A stretch of 31,443 nt of DNA from a virus, in the IMG/VR virus record IMGVR_UViG_3300020164_000232, positions 1 to 31,443 of that record, one strand, 5' to 3'. The translations under genes and the position numbers were made by a program. Positions 14,116-21,732 of this stretch are shown here, piece by piece. The stretch's first letter is position 1; every line of letters starts with the position of its first letter. Below the pieces are notes generated by a model, which had not been told where the DNA came from, did no database searches, and saw only the letters and a program-made list of their open reading frames with translations.

Positions 14116-14265
14116 TGTGCGGTACTTTTATAAAAGTTCCGGTTCCGGAACTAGTTCCGCATGCGGTACTGCGGTACTTAAGTGTAAAAGTTCCGCATAG
14201 TACCGGAAGTTCCGGTAGCGGAACTTTTGGTACTCTCCCCTTTAGGGGAGTACCAAAGTTCCTCC
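14116..14265. repeat. Nested palindrome and repeat cluster (candidate origin or control locus)
   Basis: The non-coding DNA directly after the primase stop is built from TTCCG/CGGAA (8 copies) and GGTAC/GTACC (6 copies). Perfect palindromes: ACTTTTATAAAAGT (14124-14137), GTTCCGGAAC (14142-14151), CGGAACTAGTTCCG (14146-14159), CCGCATGCGG (14157-14166). AAAAGTTCCGC (14186-14196) pairs exactly with 14218-14228 and encloses an inner 8+8 inverted repeat (14201-14217). A last hairpin has arms 14220-14240 and 14245-14262 with a TTTA loop. The remaining 14266-14357 shows only the ribosome binding site of the next gene. Iterons at a replication origin, an operator array or a structured RNA are possible. 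Confidence 0.8.
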
Positions 14266-14357
14266 AACTTTGCCGGTGACTGCTGTTGCAAAAATAACAC
14301 AATGAGAAACGCATCTGGCTGAACCAAAAATTATACAAAAAAGACAAGGAGGAAACT

Positions 14358-14537
14358 TTGAAAAATAAATTGATCGATTTGAACAATCATCTGTTCGCAC
14401 AACTGGAACGGCTCTCCGATGAAGAGACACAGGGCGAAGGGCTCAAGGAAGAAATTGAACGCTCGAGCGAACGGATTGACAGGGATGGCTATATTGAAAT
14501 GTCTGTGCCGGAACGGAACCCGATAGGATGGAGGTGA
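14358..14537 (+). CDS. Small phage protein with TTG start
   Basis: A perfect AAGGAGG lies 6 nt before TTG 14358; there is no better start. The 59-residue product ([20 protein letters not shown] at the start) matches the pattern of a very widespread tiny phage protein that begins M-K-N-x-L-x-D-L-N-N-x-L-F-x-x-L-E-R-L-x-D. Here the C-terminal part departs from that family after about residue 40. The function of the family is unknown to me. The stop is 1 bp before the Mor-like gene, and its last codons supply that gene's ribosome binding site (GGAGGTGAT). Confidence 0.7.
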   Translation: MKNKLIDLNNHLFAQLERLSDEETQGEGLKEEIERSSERIDRDGYIEMSVPERNPIGWR

Positions 14538-14538
14538 T

Positions 14539-14841
14539 ATGAACGTAATCACAATGCGTTTTGAGTCGGCAGACGAGGTGATCAAAACTATCTGTCAGGA
14601 CGTGCCTGACGAGCATCACAAAACAATTGCAAACAACATCATTGATAACTTTTCGGGACGTGGGCTGTACTTCCCAAAGTCCCGCATGCGGTACGGTAAT
14701 CTGAGGGATGAGATGCTGGGGCGGTTCTTTGCCGGAGAGTCCCGGTCTGTTTTATGCCGGGAATACCACATCAGCCGCAGCCAGCTGCACCGGATCATCG
14801 TCCAGTATCATATCAGCCAACGTGTAAAATGTCGCATTTGA
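14539..14841 (+). CDS. Mor/C-like transcription activator
   Basis: A 100-residue protein. The second half (residues about 45-95) matches the DNA-binding part of the Mor family: YFPKSRMRYGNLRDEMLGRF, then FAGESRSVLCREYHISRSQL and a recognition helix around HRIIVQY. In Mu, Mor and C bind imperfect dyads upstream of middle and late promoters and recruit RNA polymerase. Exactly such a dyad (14830-14857) begins inside the end of this gene and is repeated at 21733-21760, both ahead of late genes. The protein is therefore the likely late activator of this phage. The N-terminal part would carry the dimerisation domain. The ribosome binding site is GGAGGTGAT, 3 nt before ATG. Confidence 0.78.
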   Translation: MNVITMRFESADEVIKTICQDVPDEHHKTIANNIIDNFSGRGLYFPKSRMRYGNLRDEMLGRFFAGESRSVLCREYHISRSQLHRIIVQYHISQRVKCRI

Positions 14842-14880
14842 GCATAGAAATGACACATTGATCTGTGGAATAGTGGCAGC
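14830..14880 (+). promoter_or_regulatory. Late promoter element, copy 1 (dyad plus extended -10)
   Basis: The dyad arms TGTCGCATTT (14830-14839) and AAATGACACA (14848-14857) are imperfect inverted repeats (8 of 10 positions) 8 bp apart. Six positions on is the conserved block CTGTGGAATAGTG (14863-14875), which includes TGG-AATAGT, a plausible extended -10. The same parts with the same spacing recur at 21733. It lies before the terminase genes and directly after the Mor-like activator. Confidence 0.72.
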
Positions 14881-14923
14881 ATGAAAAACCATAAAATTAA
14901 AAAGCAAATACTTTAGGTGCTTT

Positions 14924-15187
14924 ATGGCTAACCCAAATATCGGACAACACGCAGCTGCTGGCGGGAAAGCAAAGGCGGCCAAGCGGCATGCGCTGACTGT
15001 TGACTTCCTGACTGATCTGCGAAAGGCGTATCAGGAACTTGGCGGAATTGAAGGTTTGGTCACGTTCGGCAAGAAAAACCCGGTTGAGTTTTACAAGATT
15101 ATGGCCAAAACTCTGCCGAAAGACATGAACGTGAGCGTATCAATGCTTGAGCCGATGGTGGTCGTCCTTGCAAATGACGCTGACTAA
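14924..15187 (+). CDS. Terminase small-subunit-like protein
   Basis: An 87-residue protein with AGGTG before ATG. The pattern LRKAYQELGGIEGLVTFGKKNP...FYKIMAKTLPKDM is typical of the small proteins encoded immediately before large terminases in many proteobacterial phages, with the conserved G-G-x-E-x-L, N-P-x-x-F-Y and L-P-K elements. It is shorter than classical TerS and a basic N-terminus replaces a clear HTH. It presumably recognises packaging DNA or helps load TerL. It overlaps the large subunit gene by 14 bp and is the first gene after late promoter copy 1. Confidence 0.72.
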   Translation: MANPNIGQHAAAGGKAKAAKRHALTVDFLTDLRKAYQELGGIEGLVTFGKKNPVEFYKIMAKTLPKDMNVSVSMLEPMVVVLANDAD

Positions 15188-16388
15188 AGCACAAAGCAGG
15201 ATCTTCCGTGACGACAGCCGGTTCAAGGTCGTGGTTGCCGGACGGCGCTTTGGTAAAACCGTGTTGGCGCTCTGTACATTGCTCTACAAAGCCAGCCTGA
15301 AGCCGAATGCTATTTGCTGGTACACAGCTCCGACATACAGACAGGCAAAACAGATATCCTGGTCGATGCTGCAGAAGATGGCGCCGGCCGACCATATCGT
15401 CGGGAAGAACGAAACAGATTTGAGCATGACATTCCGCAATGGGTCAACGATCTCATTGCGGGGTGCTGACAATTACGATTCATTGCGAGGAGTGGGCCTG
15501 GATGCCCTTGTGCTTGACGAATACGCTGACATGGCGGCTGAGGTATGGACTGAGGTGTTACGACCAGCCCTGTCCGATAAACAAGGGACTGCGATGTTCA
15601 TCGGGACTCCGGCCGGTTACAACCACCTCTATGACCTTTGGATAGAGGCTGACAACAAGCCCGGATGGAAAGCGTGGCAGTTTACCACAGCAGATGGCGG
15701 CAATGTCCCCCCGGAAGAATTGGAAGCGGCACGGCTTGATCTTGATTCCAGAACGTTCCAACAGGAATATGAAGCGTGCTTTTCCAGCCTGACAGGTCGT
15801 GTTTACTACGAGTTTGACAGGCTGCTGAACGTGTCGGCTGATGTCCAGGATACCGGGGCGGAGTTGCTTGTCGGCATGGATTTCAACATCAACCCGATGA
15901 GCGCGGTGGTTGGGGTTAAAGCCGGGAACCAGCTACACATCATCGATGAGATTACGATCCAGAATGGCAATACAGAGCTGCTGTCTGAGTCGATCATGAC
16001 CAGGTACCCGAAACGGAGGGTAAAAGTCTATCCGGATCCATCAGGTAAGGCGCGGAAGACCAGCGCTCCGGTAGGGCAGACGGATTTCAGCATTCTGGCA
16101 TCTCATGGTTTTATCGTGCTGGCGCCGAACAGCGCACCTCTGGTTGTAGATCGGAATAACGAAGTCAACGCCATGCTGAAGAATGCATACGGTGACAGGC
16201 GATTGCTGATACATCCGAAATGCAAGCAGCTTATCAAGTGCCTGGACGGATTGACATACAAAGCGGATACGTCACAGCCTGACAAGGGGCTGGGACTCGA
16301 TCATTTACCCGACGCACTGAGTTATCTTGTACATTACGAATACCCGCTTGTCAGGCGCACCGCAACAACAACGGACATGTTCCAATAA
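15174..16388 (+). CDS. terL: Terminase large subunit
   Basis: A 404-residue protein. ATPase: Walker A GRRFGKT (23-29), Walker B LVLDEYAD with D115 and E116, and a coupling motif around FIGTPAGYN. Nuclease: MDFN with D236 and DHLPDAL (D376, D380) supplying metal-binding acids. This is the motor and headful or site-specific nuclease that packages DNA through the portal. I chose ATG 15174, which overlaps the small-subunit stop. The frame is open upstream to 15147, but the family pattern (KAQSRIFRDDSRFKVVVAGRR) starts here. The portal gene follows after a 38-bp gap. Confidence 0.95.
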   Translation: MTLTKAQSRIFRDDSRFKVVVAGRRFGKTVLALCTLLYKASLKPNAICWYTAPTYRQAKQISWSMLQKMAPADHIVGKNETDLSMTFRNGSTISLRGADNYDSLRGVGLDALVLDEYADMAAEVWTEVLRPALSDKQGTAMFIGTPAGYNHLYDLWIEADNKPGWKAWQFTTADGGNVPPEELEAARLDLDSRTFQQEYEACFSSLTGRVYYEFDRLLNVSADVQDTGAELLVGMDFNINPMSAVVGVKAGNQLHIIDEITIQNGNTELLSESIMTRYPKRRVKVYPDPSGKARKTSAPVGQTDFSILASHGFIVLAPNSAPLVVDRNNEVNAMLKNAYGDRRLLIHPKCKQLIKCLDGLTYKADTSQPDKGLGLDHLPDALSYLVHYEYPLVRRTATTTDMFQ

Positions 16389-16426
16389 CAAAAACCATCC
16401 ACCGTCGTGATGACAGGGGAAAACAT

Positions 16427-17878
16427 ATGCAGCAGGCGACAGTAGAAACACCATCACCGACCGTAGCATGTGCCGAAGAAAAACGGCAACTCTGCCGGGA
16501 TATCATTTCTGGGACATCGGGCATGATATCTGCCGGCAAGCGCTGGCTACCTCAGCATCTGGGCGAGTCCGACGCCAACTATAAAGCTCGCCTCGGATCT
16601 AACATCCTGACAAACTTCCTATCTCAAGCCGTAGACAAACAAGTCGGCAAGATCTTTTCGAAACCGATAACGCTCTGCGACAACGTGCCACCTGAAATAA
16701 TCAGTCTCTGTGAAAACATCGACCGGCAAGGGTGCGGGCTCGACTCATTCGCCATGGACGTGTGCAAAGCGGCGTTCGTTGACGGAATCAGCTACATCCT
16801 GGCGGATTATCCGAAGGTTGACGGGGTGCTGACCCTGGCTGATGAGAAGAATCTTGGCGCCAGGCCGTATGCTGTCCATGTCAAAGCCTGCTGTCTGCTG
16901 GAAGTGCTGGCCGAGCAGATCGGCGGAGTTGAGACAATCACGCGCATCCGGGTCAAGGAATGCACGATGCAGCCTGGTGATGGCTGGTCATACAACGAAG
17001 TCGAACAGGTGCGGGTACTGCGCAGAGAACCAGATGGATCTATCTGGTACGAACTCTGGCAGGAAATTGAGAACAACAACGCGTCCGGGGTTTCCGATCA
17101 GTGGGTTAAGATCGAAGAGGGCAAGACGGCGTTTAAAGCGATCTACCTGATACCGATCTACACAAACCGCACCGGATTTATGCAGGGTTTGCCACCGAAC
17201 CAGGCTATTGCAGAACTCAATCTCCGGCACTGGCGCTCGATGAGTGAGCAGATCAACGCATTGTCCTTTCAGCGCTTCGCTATGCTTTCGGCTATTGGTA
17301 TCACGGAAGAGTCCACAGTATTAATCGGACCTTCGAAGCTTCTGCGCAGTCCTAACCCTGAAGCCAAGTTCTCATTTGTCGAACCGACCGGCAAAGGCGT
17401 GGAAATGGGCCGGTTAGATCTTGAATCAATCGAGAAAGCCATCGAAACCGCATCGGCTACATTGAGGGTAGAGCGCGGAGGGCAGGTTACAGCCACCGCT
17501 GCGGCAATCGACAGCAACGAAACAAACGCAGGGCTGAAAGCGATTGCTGGCGGGATCAAAGATAGCCTCGAACAACTGCTGATGGCGTTCGCCGAGATGA
17601 TGGGCAAAGGCGCCGATCAGGGCGGGGAAGTCGATGTCTGCCAGGAATTCGGAGAATCAAAAGGGACGGCTCAAGGGCTGCAGTCACTGGACAAGGCGCG
17701 TGCTCTTGGAGATCTCAGCCGGGATAATTATCTCAAGGCGCTTATCTGGCGTGGCGAGCTAGACGAAGATTTCGACCTGGATATCAACGCAGAAGAGCTG
17801 TCGTCTGAAGGCCCATCTCTCGCAGATATGCAGCAGCAAAAGCCGATGGCAGGAGGTGGCGACAATGCCGGCACTTAA
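16427..17878 (+). CDS. Portal protein (DUF4055 family)
   Basis: A 483-residue protein. Its position after TerL and the pattern match DUF4055 portals: KRWLPQH...YKARL...NFLSQAVDKQVGKIFSKPI near the N-terminus, a long central helix region ELNLRHWRSMSEQINALSFQ, and TATAAAIDSNETNAGLKAIA toward the end. Portals form the dodecameric ring at the head vertex through which DNA is pumped. The last about 40 residues are acidic and Gln-rich, as usual. Its leader contains CCGTCGTGATGAC (16402-16414), which recurs before the MuF gene. The stop lies within the start of the next, frameshifted gene. Confidence 0.9.
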   Translation: MQQATVETPSPTVACAEEKRQLCRDIISGTSGMISAGKRWLPQHLGESDANYKARLGSNILTNFLSQAVDKQVGKIFSKPITLCDNVPPEIISLCENIDRQGCGLDSFAMDVCKAAFVDGISYILADYPKVDGVLTLADEKNLGARPYAVHVKACCLLEVLAEQIGGVETITRIRVKECTMQPGDGWSYNEVEQVRVLRREPDGSIWYELWQEIENNNASGVSDQWVKIEEGKTAFKAIYLIPIYTNRTGFMQGLPPNQAIAELNLRHWRSMSEQINALSFQRFAMLSAIGITEESTVLIGPSKLLRSPNPEAKFSFVEPTGKGVEMGRLDLESIEKAIETASATLRVERGGQVTATAAAIDSNETNAGLKAIAGGIKDSLEQLLMAFAEMMGKGADQGGEVDVCQEFGESKGTAQGLQSLDKARALGDLSRDNYLKALIWRGELDEDFDLDINAEELSSEGPSLADMQQQKPMAGGGDNAGT

Positions 17879-18463
17879 CCAGAACATCATATCATCGAGC
17901 AGGGCGCGACCTTCCAGCGCGAGTTCACGGTAACCGACTCCACCGGGGCCGCGTTTGACTTCAGCGGGTACACGGCCGCCGGGCAACTGAGAGATCTGGC
18001 AGGCACACTGGCTGCCGACTTTGATTGCGCCATCACCGGCAATAAGGTCCTGGCCATGATTGAGGCGGCCACCGACCTGATCAGCGCCGGAATATCGGCA
18101 ACAGATACCCGCCAGATGGTTGAAGCGCTGGTGGATACCATCAGCGCAACCACAACCGTTACCGACCTGGCAATTCTGACCGATAACCTGTCCTGCGCTA
18201 TCACAGCAGCGACGTCGGTGATGGATCTGCAGACGATGGTTGAGAATGTTACCGATCTAGCGCAGTCCGGAGCCAGTGTAACCGCCCTGGCTATCTACCT
18301 TGAGCAGCTCGTCGCATTCTCCACAGGCAGTACAACCGTGCTGGACACGATCAAGGGCAAGCTGATTGCCATCCAGTCCATACGAGTAATCGCCCGCGAC
18401 CCGCTCGCCCTGTCCGTTTCCGCCCGCGACCCGCTTGCGCTCACTATTGCAATATCGGGGTAA
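17865..18463 (+). pseudogene. Frameshifted phage structural protein (BppU-like N-terminus)
   Basis: AGGAGGT precedes ATG 17865, opening MPALNQNII, but this frame hits TAA at 17931. The natural continuation (IIEQGATFQREFTVTDS...FDFSGYTAAGQLRD) is in the -1 frame and stays open to 18463. That matches the common phage pattern N-I-x-I-x-Q-G-A-T-F...T-G-Y-T-A. No start codon exists in the second frame before ATG 18056. A 2-bp AT gain or 1-bp loss in the ATCATATCATC stretch at about 17887-17897 explains the break. Repaired, the protein would have about 198 residues, ending in a duplicated ARDPLALS/T unit of 30 bp. It could be a mutation, a sequencing error or, less likely, recoding. The role is probably head or tail appendage. 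Confidence 0.7.
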
Positions 18464-18696
18464 TGTGGTATGCTCAACGCATGGACGAAAAAATATGGCG
18501 TGAAATGTTCGGTGCAACAGAGCGACAACCGCTCGTGTTCCACCGGAAGCCGGATAACCCGAAGGTGGTACCGATCAGAAAACCGTTTCAATGGCTGGGG
18601 CATGACTGCATCTGCTTCGAATATTGGATCAGGAGCGATAACGTTGTAATCTGCACCAAATGTGAAGCGGAAATGGGGTACTTCACTCCGAAATAA
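18463..18696 (+). CDS. Small Cys-containing hypothetical protein
   Basis: A 77-residue protein. The ATG shares a base with the upstream stop (TAATG), with GGGG just ahead; ATG 18481 is a shorter alternative. The C-terminal half holds CICFEYW and CTKCEAEMGYF, four cysteines in a C-x-C...C-x-x-C layout that could bind zinc. It sits between the broken structural gene and the MuF protein. I recognise no family. Many late operons carry such small genes, so head assembly or packaging is only a guess. Confidence 0.55.
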   Translation: MWYAQRMDEKIWREMFGATERQPLVFHRKPDNPKVVPIRKPFQWLGHDCICFEYWIRSDNVVICTKCEAEMGYFTPK

Positions 18697-18731
18697 ACCG
18701 CATAATTCCGTCGTGATGACGGTAGGGAATC

Positions 18732-20441
18732 ATGCCAACCGAAATAGACAAAGCGCTGTTTAATGATATCATCCATCACAATATTGCCATCGGACGCTAT
18801 TCCGACCAGCAGATCCACGATATTGTCAACCTGCTGAACAAAGCCGACGCCGATATTCTCTCCAAAATCGCCGCTTATGGCGAAAAAGACAACTTCACAT
18901 CAGCTCGTTTAAAAGCACTGCTTAAAGAAATAAAAGCGATGAACGCTGACGCTTACGACGAAGCCAACAAGCGGCTGTCGGCAGAGATGCAGGCGTTTGC
19001 GCAGCACTCAAGCGAAGTGGCAACCGGCATGCTGGCCAGCCAGCTGCCCGTTTCGTGGTCACCAGTGGCAATGACCGCCGAACAGCTGGCGGCTATCGTA
19101 TCGAGCACGCCGATCAGCGTCGGGCCGGACAAGAAACTGCTGCTGGAAGAGATCTTCAGCAAACTGGCTGCCGGCAAAGAAGAAAACATCCGAGGTGCTC
19201 TCAGGCTGGGCATGGTAGAAGGTGAAACCGTAGATCAGATGATCAGGCGGCTACGCGGTACCAGGGCCAACAGGTATAAAGACGGTGTGCTGGAGATCAG
19301 CAGGCGCGATGCTGCCGCTGTAGTCCGCAGCACAGTAATCAGCACCGGCAACCTGGCGAACATGGCCACGTTCGAGGCCAACAGCGACGTACTGAAAGGG
19401 TGGGTGTACATCGGAACGCTTGACAGCCGGATGTGCAGCGTCTGCGCCATGAATTATGGTAAGACATTTCCGCTTGGTGATGGTCCGCTTCCGATCAGGC
19501 ACCTGAATTGCCGATGCATCGCCGGGCCAGCAATAAAGACTTGGGAAGAGTTGGGTTTCAAAGGGATGAAAGAGTTTGATGTTGGCACCAAGGCTAGCGC
19601 GGGCGGGCTGGTACGTGCGGACATGATTTATCCTGATTGGCTGAAGGGTCAACCGGCAAAGGTCCAAGATGAAATACTTGGCAAGGCGCGGGGGCAGTTG
19701 TTCCGGGATGGCAAGATTAAACTTGACAAGTACACCGATGCAAGCGGCAAGATGATAACACTGGATGAGTTGAAGGGTGTCGGTGAAAAAACAGCAAGTT
19801 CAACAATATCATCATTCCCAAAATTAAACGACATCAAGGCGGCAGAACTGCAGGCGAAACAAGAATTTGGATTAAGCCTTGCAAGTTATCGCAAACTGCA
19901 TCCTGAAGTAGCAGATGAGATAAATTCAGCAATCCAAGAATTTAAGGACAAATACGGGGCTGTGCATCTTGACAGCATCAGCACGAAGACGGTAAGGGAT
20001 AAATATGGTAGAGAAAAATTTTGGATGGAAGCATCAGCAATGGGTAAACCTGACGACATAACAAGGAACCATCTAATAATTAATCTCGCTATATTTGAAA
20101 ATCAAACATTAGAGTTAGTGAACGCAAAAATTTCAGAGGTCGCAGCCAAAGGTACGTGGGTACCAACAGAGTTGAAACAAGTCGTAGCACACGAATTAGC
20201 TCATGTAAAAATATCTCAGGGTATTACAATGCAGGAAGCTATGAGAAAAAATCAAAGGTTAGAATATACGTTTTTCAAAAGCAATGGGTTGTCAAGATAC
20301 GGGGCAAAAGACGGAGCCGAGGGGATTGCAGAAAGTTTTGCTAAACACATAAAAGACGGCAATATTGATGGAGTAACACTGCTAAATATGAATAAAACAG
20401 CAAGTGAAATAATTGAAGAGTTTACAGGAGTGAAGTTATGA
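18732..20441 (+). CDS. MuF/SPP1-gp7-like head protein fused to an HExxH metallopeptidase-like domain
   Basis: A 569-residue protein. The first about 170 residues are helical. Residues about 195-275 are the MuF/gp7 minor head domain: [24 protein letters not shown] (235-238), G-K-T-F-P, and RHLNCRC (C260, C262). A linker follows to about residue 360. The C-terminal part contains [11 protein letters not shown] (HELAH, 487-491) and EGIAESFA (E530, E534), the zinc-ligand pattern of a zincin protease. The DNA of this part (from about 19,800) is visibly richer in A and T, with ATA, TTA and AGA codons, than the first part, which suggests separate origin. MuF proteins with exchangeable C-terminal effector domains are known as phage-borne polymorphic toxins. 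Ejection with DNA is inferred. Confidence 0.88.
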   Translation: MPTEIDKALFNDIIHHNIAIGRYSDQQIHDIVNLLNKADADILSKIAAYGEKDNFTSARLKALLKEIKAMNADAYDEANKRLSAEMQAFAQHSSEVATGMLASQLPVSWSPVAMTAEQLAAIVSSTPISVGPDKKLLLEEIFSKLAAGKEENIRGALRLGMVEGETVDQMIRRLRGTRANRYKDGVLEISRRDAAAVVRSTVISTGNLANMATFEANSDVLKGWVYIGTLDSRMCSVCAMNYGKTFPLGDGPLPIRHLNCRCIAGPAIKTWEELGFKGMKEFDVGTKASAGGLVRADMIYPDWLKGQPAKVQDEILGKARGQLFRDGKIKLDKYTDASGKMITLDELKGVGEKTASSTISSFPKLNDIKAAELQAKQEFGLSLASYRKLHPEVADEINSAIQEFKDKYGAVHLDSISTKTVRDKYGREKFWMEASAMGKPDDITRNHLIINLAIFENQTLELVNAKISEVAAKGTWVPTELKQVVAHELAHVKISQGITMQEAMRKNQRLEYTFFKSNGLSRYGAKDGAEGIAESFAKHIKDGNIDGVTLLNMNKTASEIIEEFTGVKL

Positions 20442-20641
20442 ATACACTGACTTTAAGCCATGAATGTTTCAGAACTCCATTGTGCATTGATTGTAAACAT
20501 CAGATTGAACTTATACCAGACAAATGGTCTTGTGATGCTTTCCCTTTAGGCATACCGGAAGACATAATACTTTACAGGCATGACCACCACGAGCCATACC
20601 CTGGTGACAACGGCATACAATTTGAGCCGATAAAGTCATGA
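20438..20641 (+). CDS. Cys-rich small protein partner of MuF proteins
   Basis: A 67-residue protein with an ATGA overlap to the MuF gene. Pattern: [20 protein letters not shown] then [29 protein letters not shown]. The elements C-x-x-C-x-H, C-x-A-F-P-x-G-I-P, H-x-x-P-Y-P-G-D-x-G-I-x-F-E belong to a small family that I recall as encoded next to minor head proteins in diverse phages. The His and Cys residues suggest a metal site. Because it directly follows a putative toxin-like domain it could be an immunity protein or a chaperone of that domain, but a plain structural or assembly role is equally open. Confidence 0.7.
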   Translation: MNTLTLSHECFRTPLCIDCKHQIELIPDKWSCDAFPLGIPEDIILYRHDHHEPYPGDNGIQFEPIKS

Positions 20642-21000
20642 CTCGCGACTGGCAGCTAATCAAAACCATTCTCATCAAACTGGAAGCTCTAGAATCCACT
20701 CGCGCCATGTTGCGCCCTGATGCTGTAACCGGCTACGACTCTGAAACAGTATCCTACCACATCCGACTATTGATGCAATCCGGCATGATTGACGGTTCGT
20801 GCAATGCGACTCTGAACGAGCCGCTTTACTGCTATGGACGGACACTCACATGGGAAGGCCACGAGTTTCTCGATACCATCCGTAGTGATACCTCATGGAA
20901 CCGCATTACAAAGACTGCCAGAGAAAAAGGCCTTGATTTGTCATTCGGTATCATCAAAGCCATCGCCGAAGGTGTAACAAAGGCTCTGGTTACAATATAA
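20638..21000 (+). CDS. DUF2513 family protein (winged-helix-like)
   Basis: A 120-residue protein. It follows the DUF2513 pattern closely: [18 protein letters not shown] at the start, [19 protein letters not shown] in the middle (HTH-like), [19 protein letters not shown], then [17 protein letters not shown]. The family is common in phages and genomic islands, appears to have a winged-helix fold, and has no proven function. Finding it in a late operon between the MuF cassette and a reverse-strand moron suggests an accessory insert rather than a virion protein. The start overlaps the stop of the Cys-rich gene. Confidence 0.82.
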   Translation: MTRDWQLIKTILIKLEALESTRAMLRPDAVTGYDSETVSYHIRLLMQSGMIDGSCNATLNEPLYCYGRTLTWEGHEFLDTIRSDTSWNRITKTAREKGLDLSFGIIKAIAEGVTKALVTI

Positions 21001-21003
21001 AGC

Positions 21004-21021
21004 CCCTCCGTCTCCAGAGGG
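21004..21021 (-). terminator. Possible weak terminator of the leftward moron
   Basis: CCCTC/GAGGG forms a 5-bp stem with an 8-nt loop. Read leftward it is followed by GCTTTATATT. It lies about 125 bp after the TPR gene stop and might end that transcript, but the stem is short. Confidence 0.3.
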
Positions 21022-21031
21022 TCCGTTCATC

Positions 21032-21142
21032 CTACAATTTAACGCTTGTCTCTTTCAAATCATACAGTCTTGCAGACGTGGCTATGTGATCATGCCGCTC
21101 CAACAAAATATCCAACGACTCGGCCAGCGCCGGTCGCGGTTG
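21032..21142 (-). pseudogene. Open coding-like fragment without a start
   Basis: On the minus strand a 36-codon frame, read +1 relative to the TPR gene and just beyond its stop, encodes ALAESLDILLERHDHIATSA, then RLYDLKETSVKL and a stop. It has protein-like composition but no ATG or GTG. It may be the lost C-terminus of the TPR protein after a frameshift, or a remnant of a deleted gene. The same DNA on the plus strand has no ORF. Confidence 0.35.
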
Positions 21143-21146
21143 TCAA

Positions 21147-21656
21147 CTATTTTGTATGAAGGTTAAATCTTGCATCATTCGCAATATCGGATTCAGCAGT
21201 GGGGTCAATCTCCACCGCTTTAGCCAGATATTCATCACGCAGCGCATTATCTCCAAGTTTGGAATAAGCGTAGGCAAGATCACAGTAGCCGGCCTTATCG
21301 TAAGGATGCAATTGTATGGCGCTCTTAAAAGCATCGGCTGCTTTCAAGAAATCACCGTGACCAATATAAGCGTAGCCGAGCGAGTTGTAACCGTTAAACA
21401 CAGAAGCATCAATCTGTATCGCCTGCTTTAACAGAGCAATCTTCATTTCATAGTCGGCAACGCCATACGAGGCGATGACCTTGTGTGAAGCCTGCTGGTG
21501 TCGGTAATGTTCGGATGCAAGATCCTCCCTGAACTGTCTGAAATCATTCCGCAGCTGCCGGAGTGAAAAGAATTCATATACTGTCAGAGCGACGAACAGC
21601 ACACCAAGAAAAGCGACCAGAATATTTAATGTTGTCAGGAAATCAGCGGTTGTCAT
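21147..21656 (-). CDS. Membrane-anchored TPR protein, probable moron
   Basis: A 169-residue protein on the strand opposite to the late operon. Residues about 9-29 form one membrane segment and residues 30-50 a charged helix. Three TPR-like units follow: about 71-85, 88-118 (NSLGYAYIGHGDFLKAADAF) and 122-152 (CDLAYAYSKLGD...AVEIDP). TPRs bind protein partners, so this is likely a membrane-tethered scaffold or exclusion protein facing the cytoplasm or periplasm. I used ATG 21656. The GTG 27 nt upstream would lie within the promoter. A sigma70-like promoter (21666-21693) predicts a leader of only about 3 nt. The C-terminal end may be truncated (see 21032-21142). Its own promoter and reverse orientation mark it as a moron. 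Confidence 0.75.
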   Translation of the reverse strand: MTTADFLTTLNILVAFLGVLFVALTVYEFFSLRQLRNDFRQFREDLASEHYRHQQASHKVIASYGVADYEMKIALLKQAIQIDASVFNGYNSLGYAYIGHGDFLKAADAFKSAIQLHPYDKAGYCDLAYAYSKLGDNALRDEYLAKAVEIDPTAESDIANDARFNLHTK

Positions 21657-21665
21657 GACAATATT

Positions 21666-21693
21666 TCTATAGCCGAAAACCACAAAATGTCAA
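21666..21693 (-). promoter_or_regulatory. Sigma70-like promoter of the TPR moron
   Basis: On the minus strand: -35 TTGACA (21688-21693, perfect), 16-bp spacer, -10 TATAGA (21666-21671). The predicted start site near 21659 leaves a nearly leaderless mRNA for ATG 21656. Late promoter copy 2 points the other way 40 bp to the right. Confidence 0.7.
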
Positions 21694-21732
21694 TACGGAT
21701 AATATCCTCCTAAAAACTCCCCCTCATAAAAT

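Noticed and set aside
14266-14357. A promoter for the Mor region (TTATAC near 14331)
   Set aside because: No -35 at acceptable spacing could be found, so no promoter is claimed.
20156-20344. Alternative frame inside the metallopeptidase-like part of the MuF gene
   Set aside because: It overlaps HELAH-coding DNA, has no start signals, and its basic, low-quality product is typical of a shadow.
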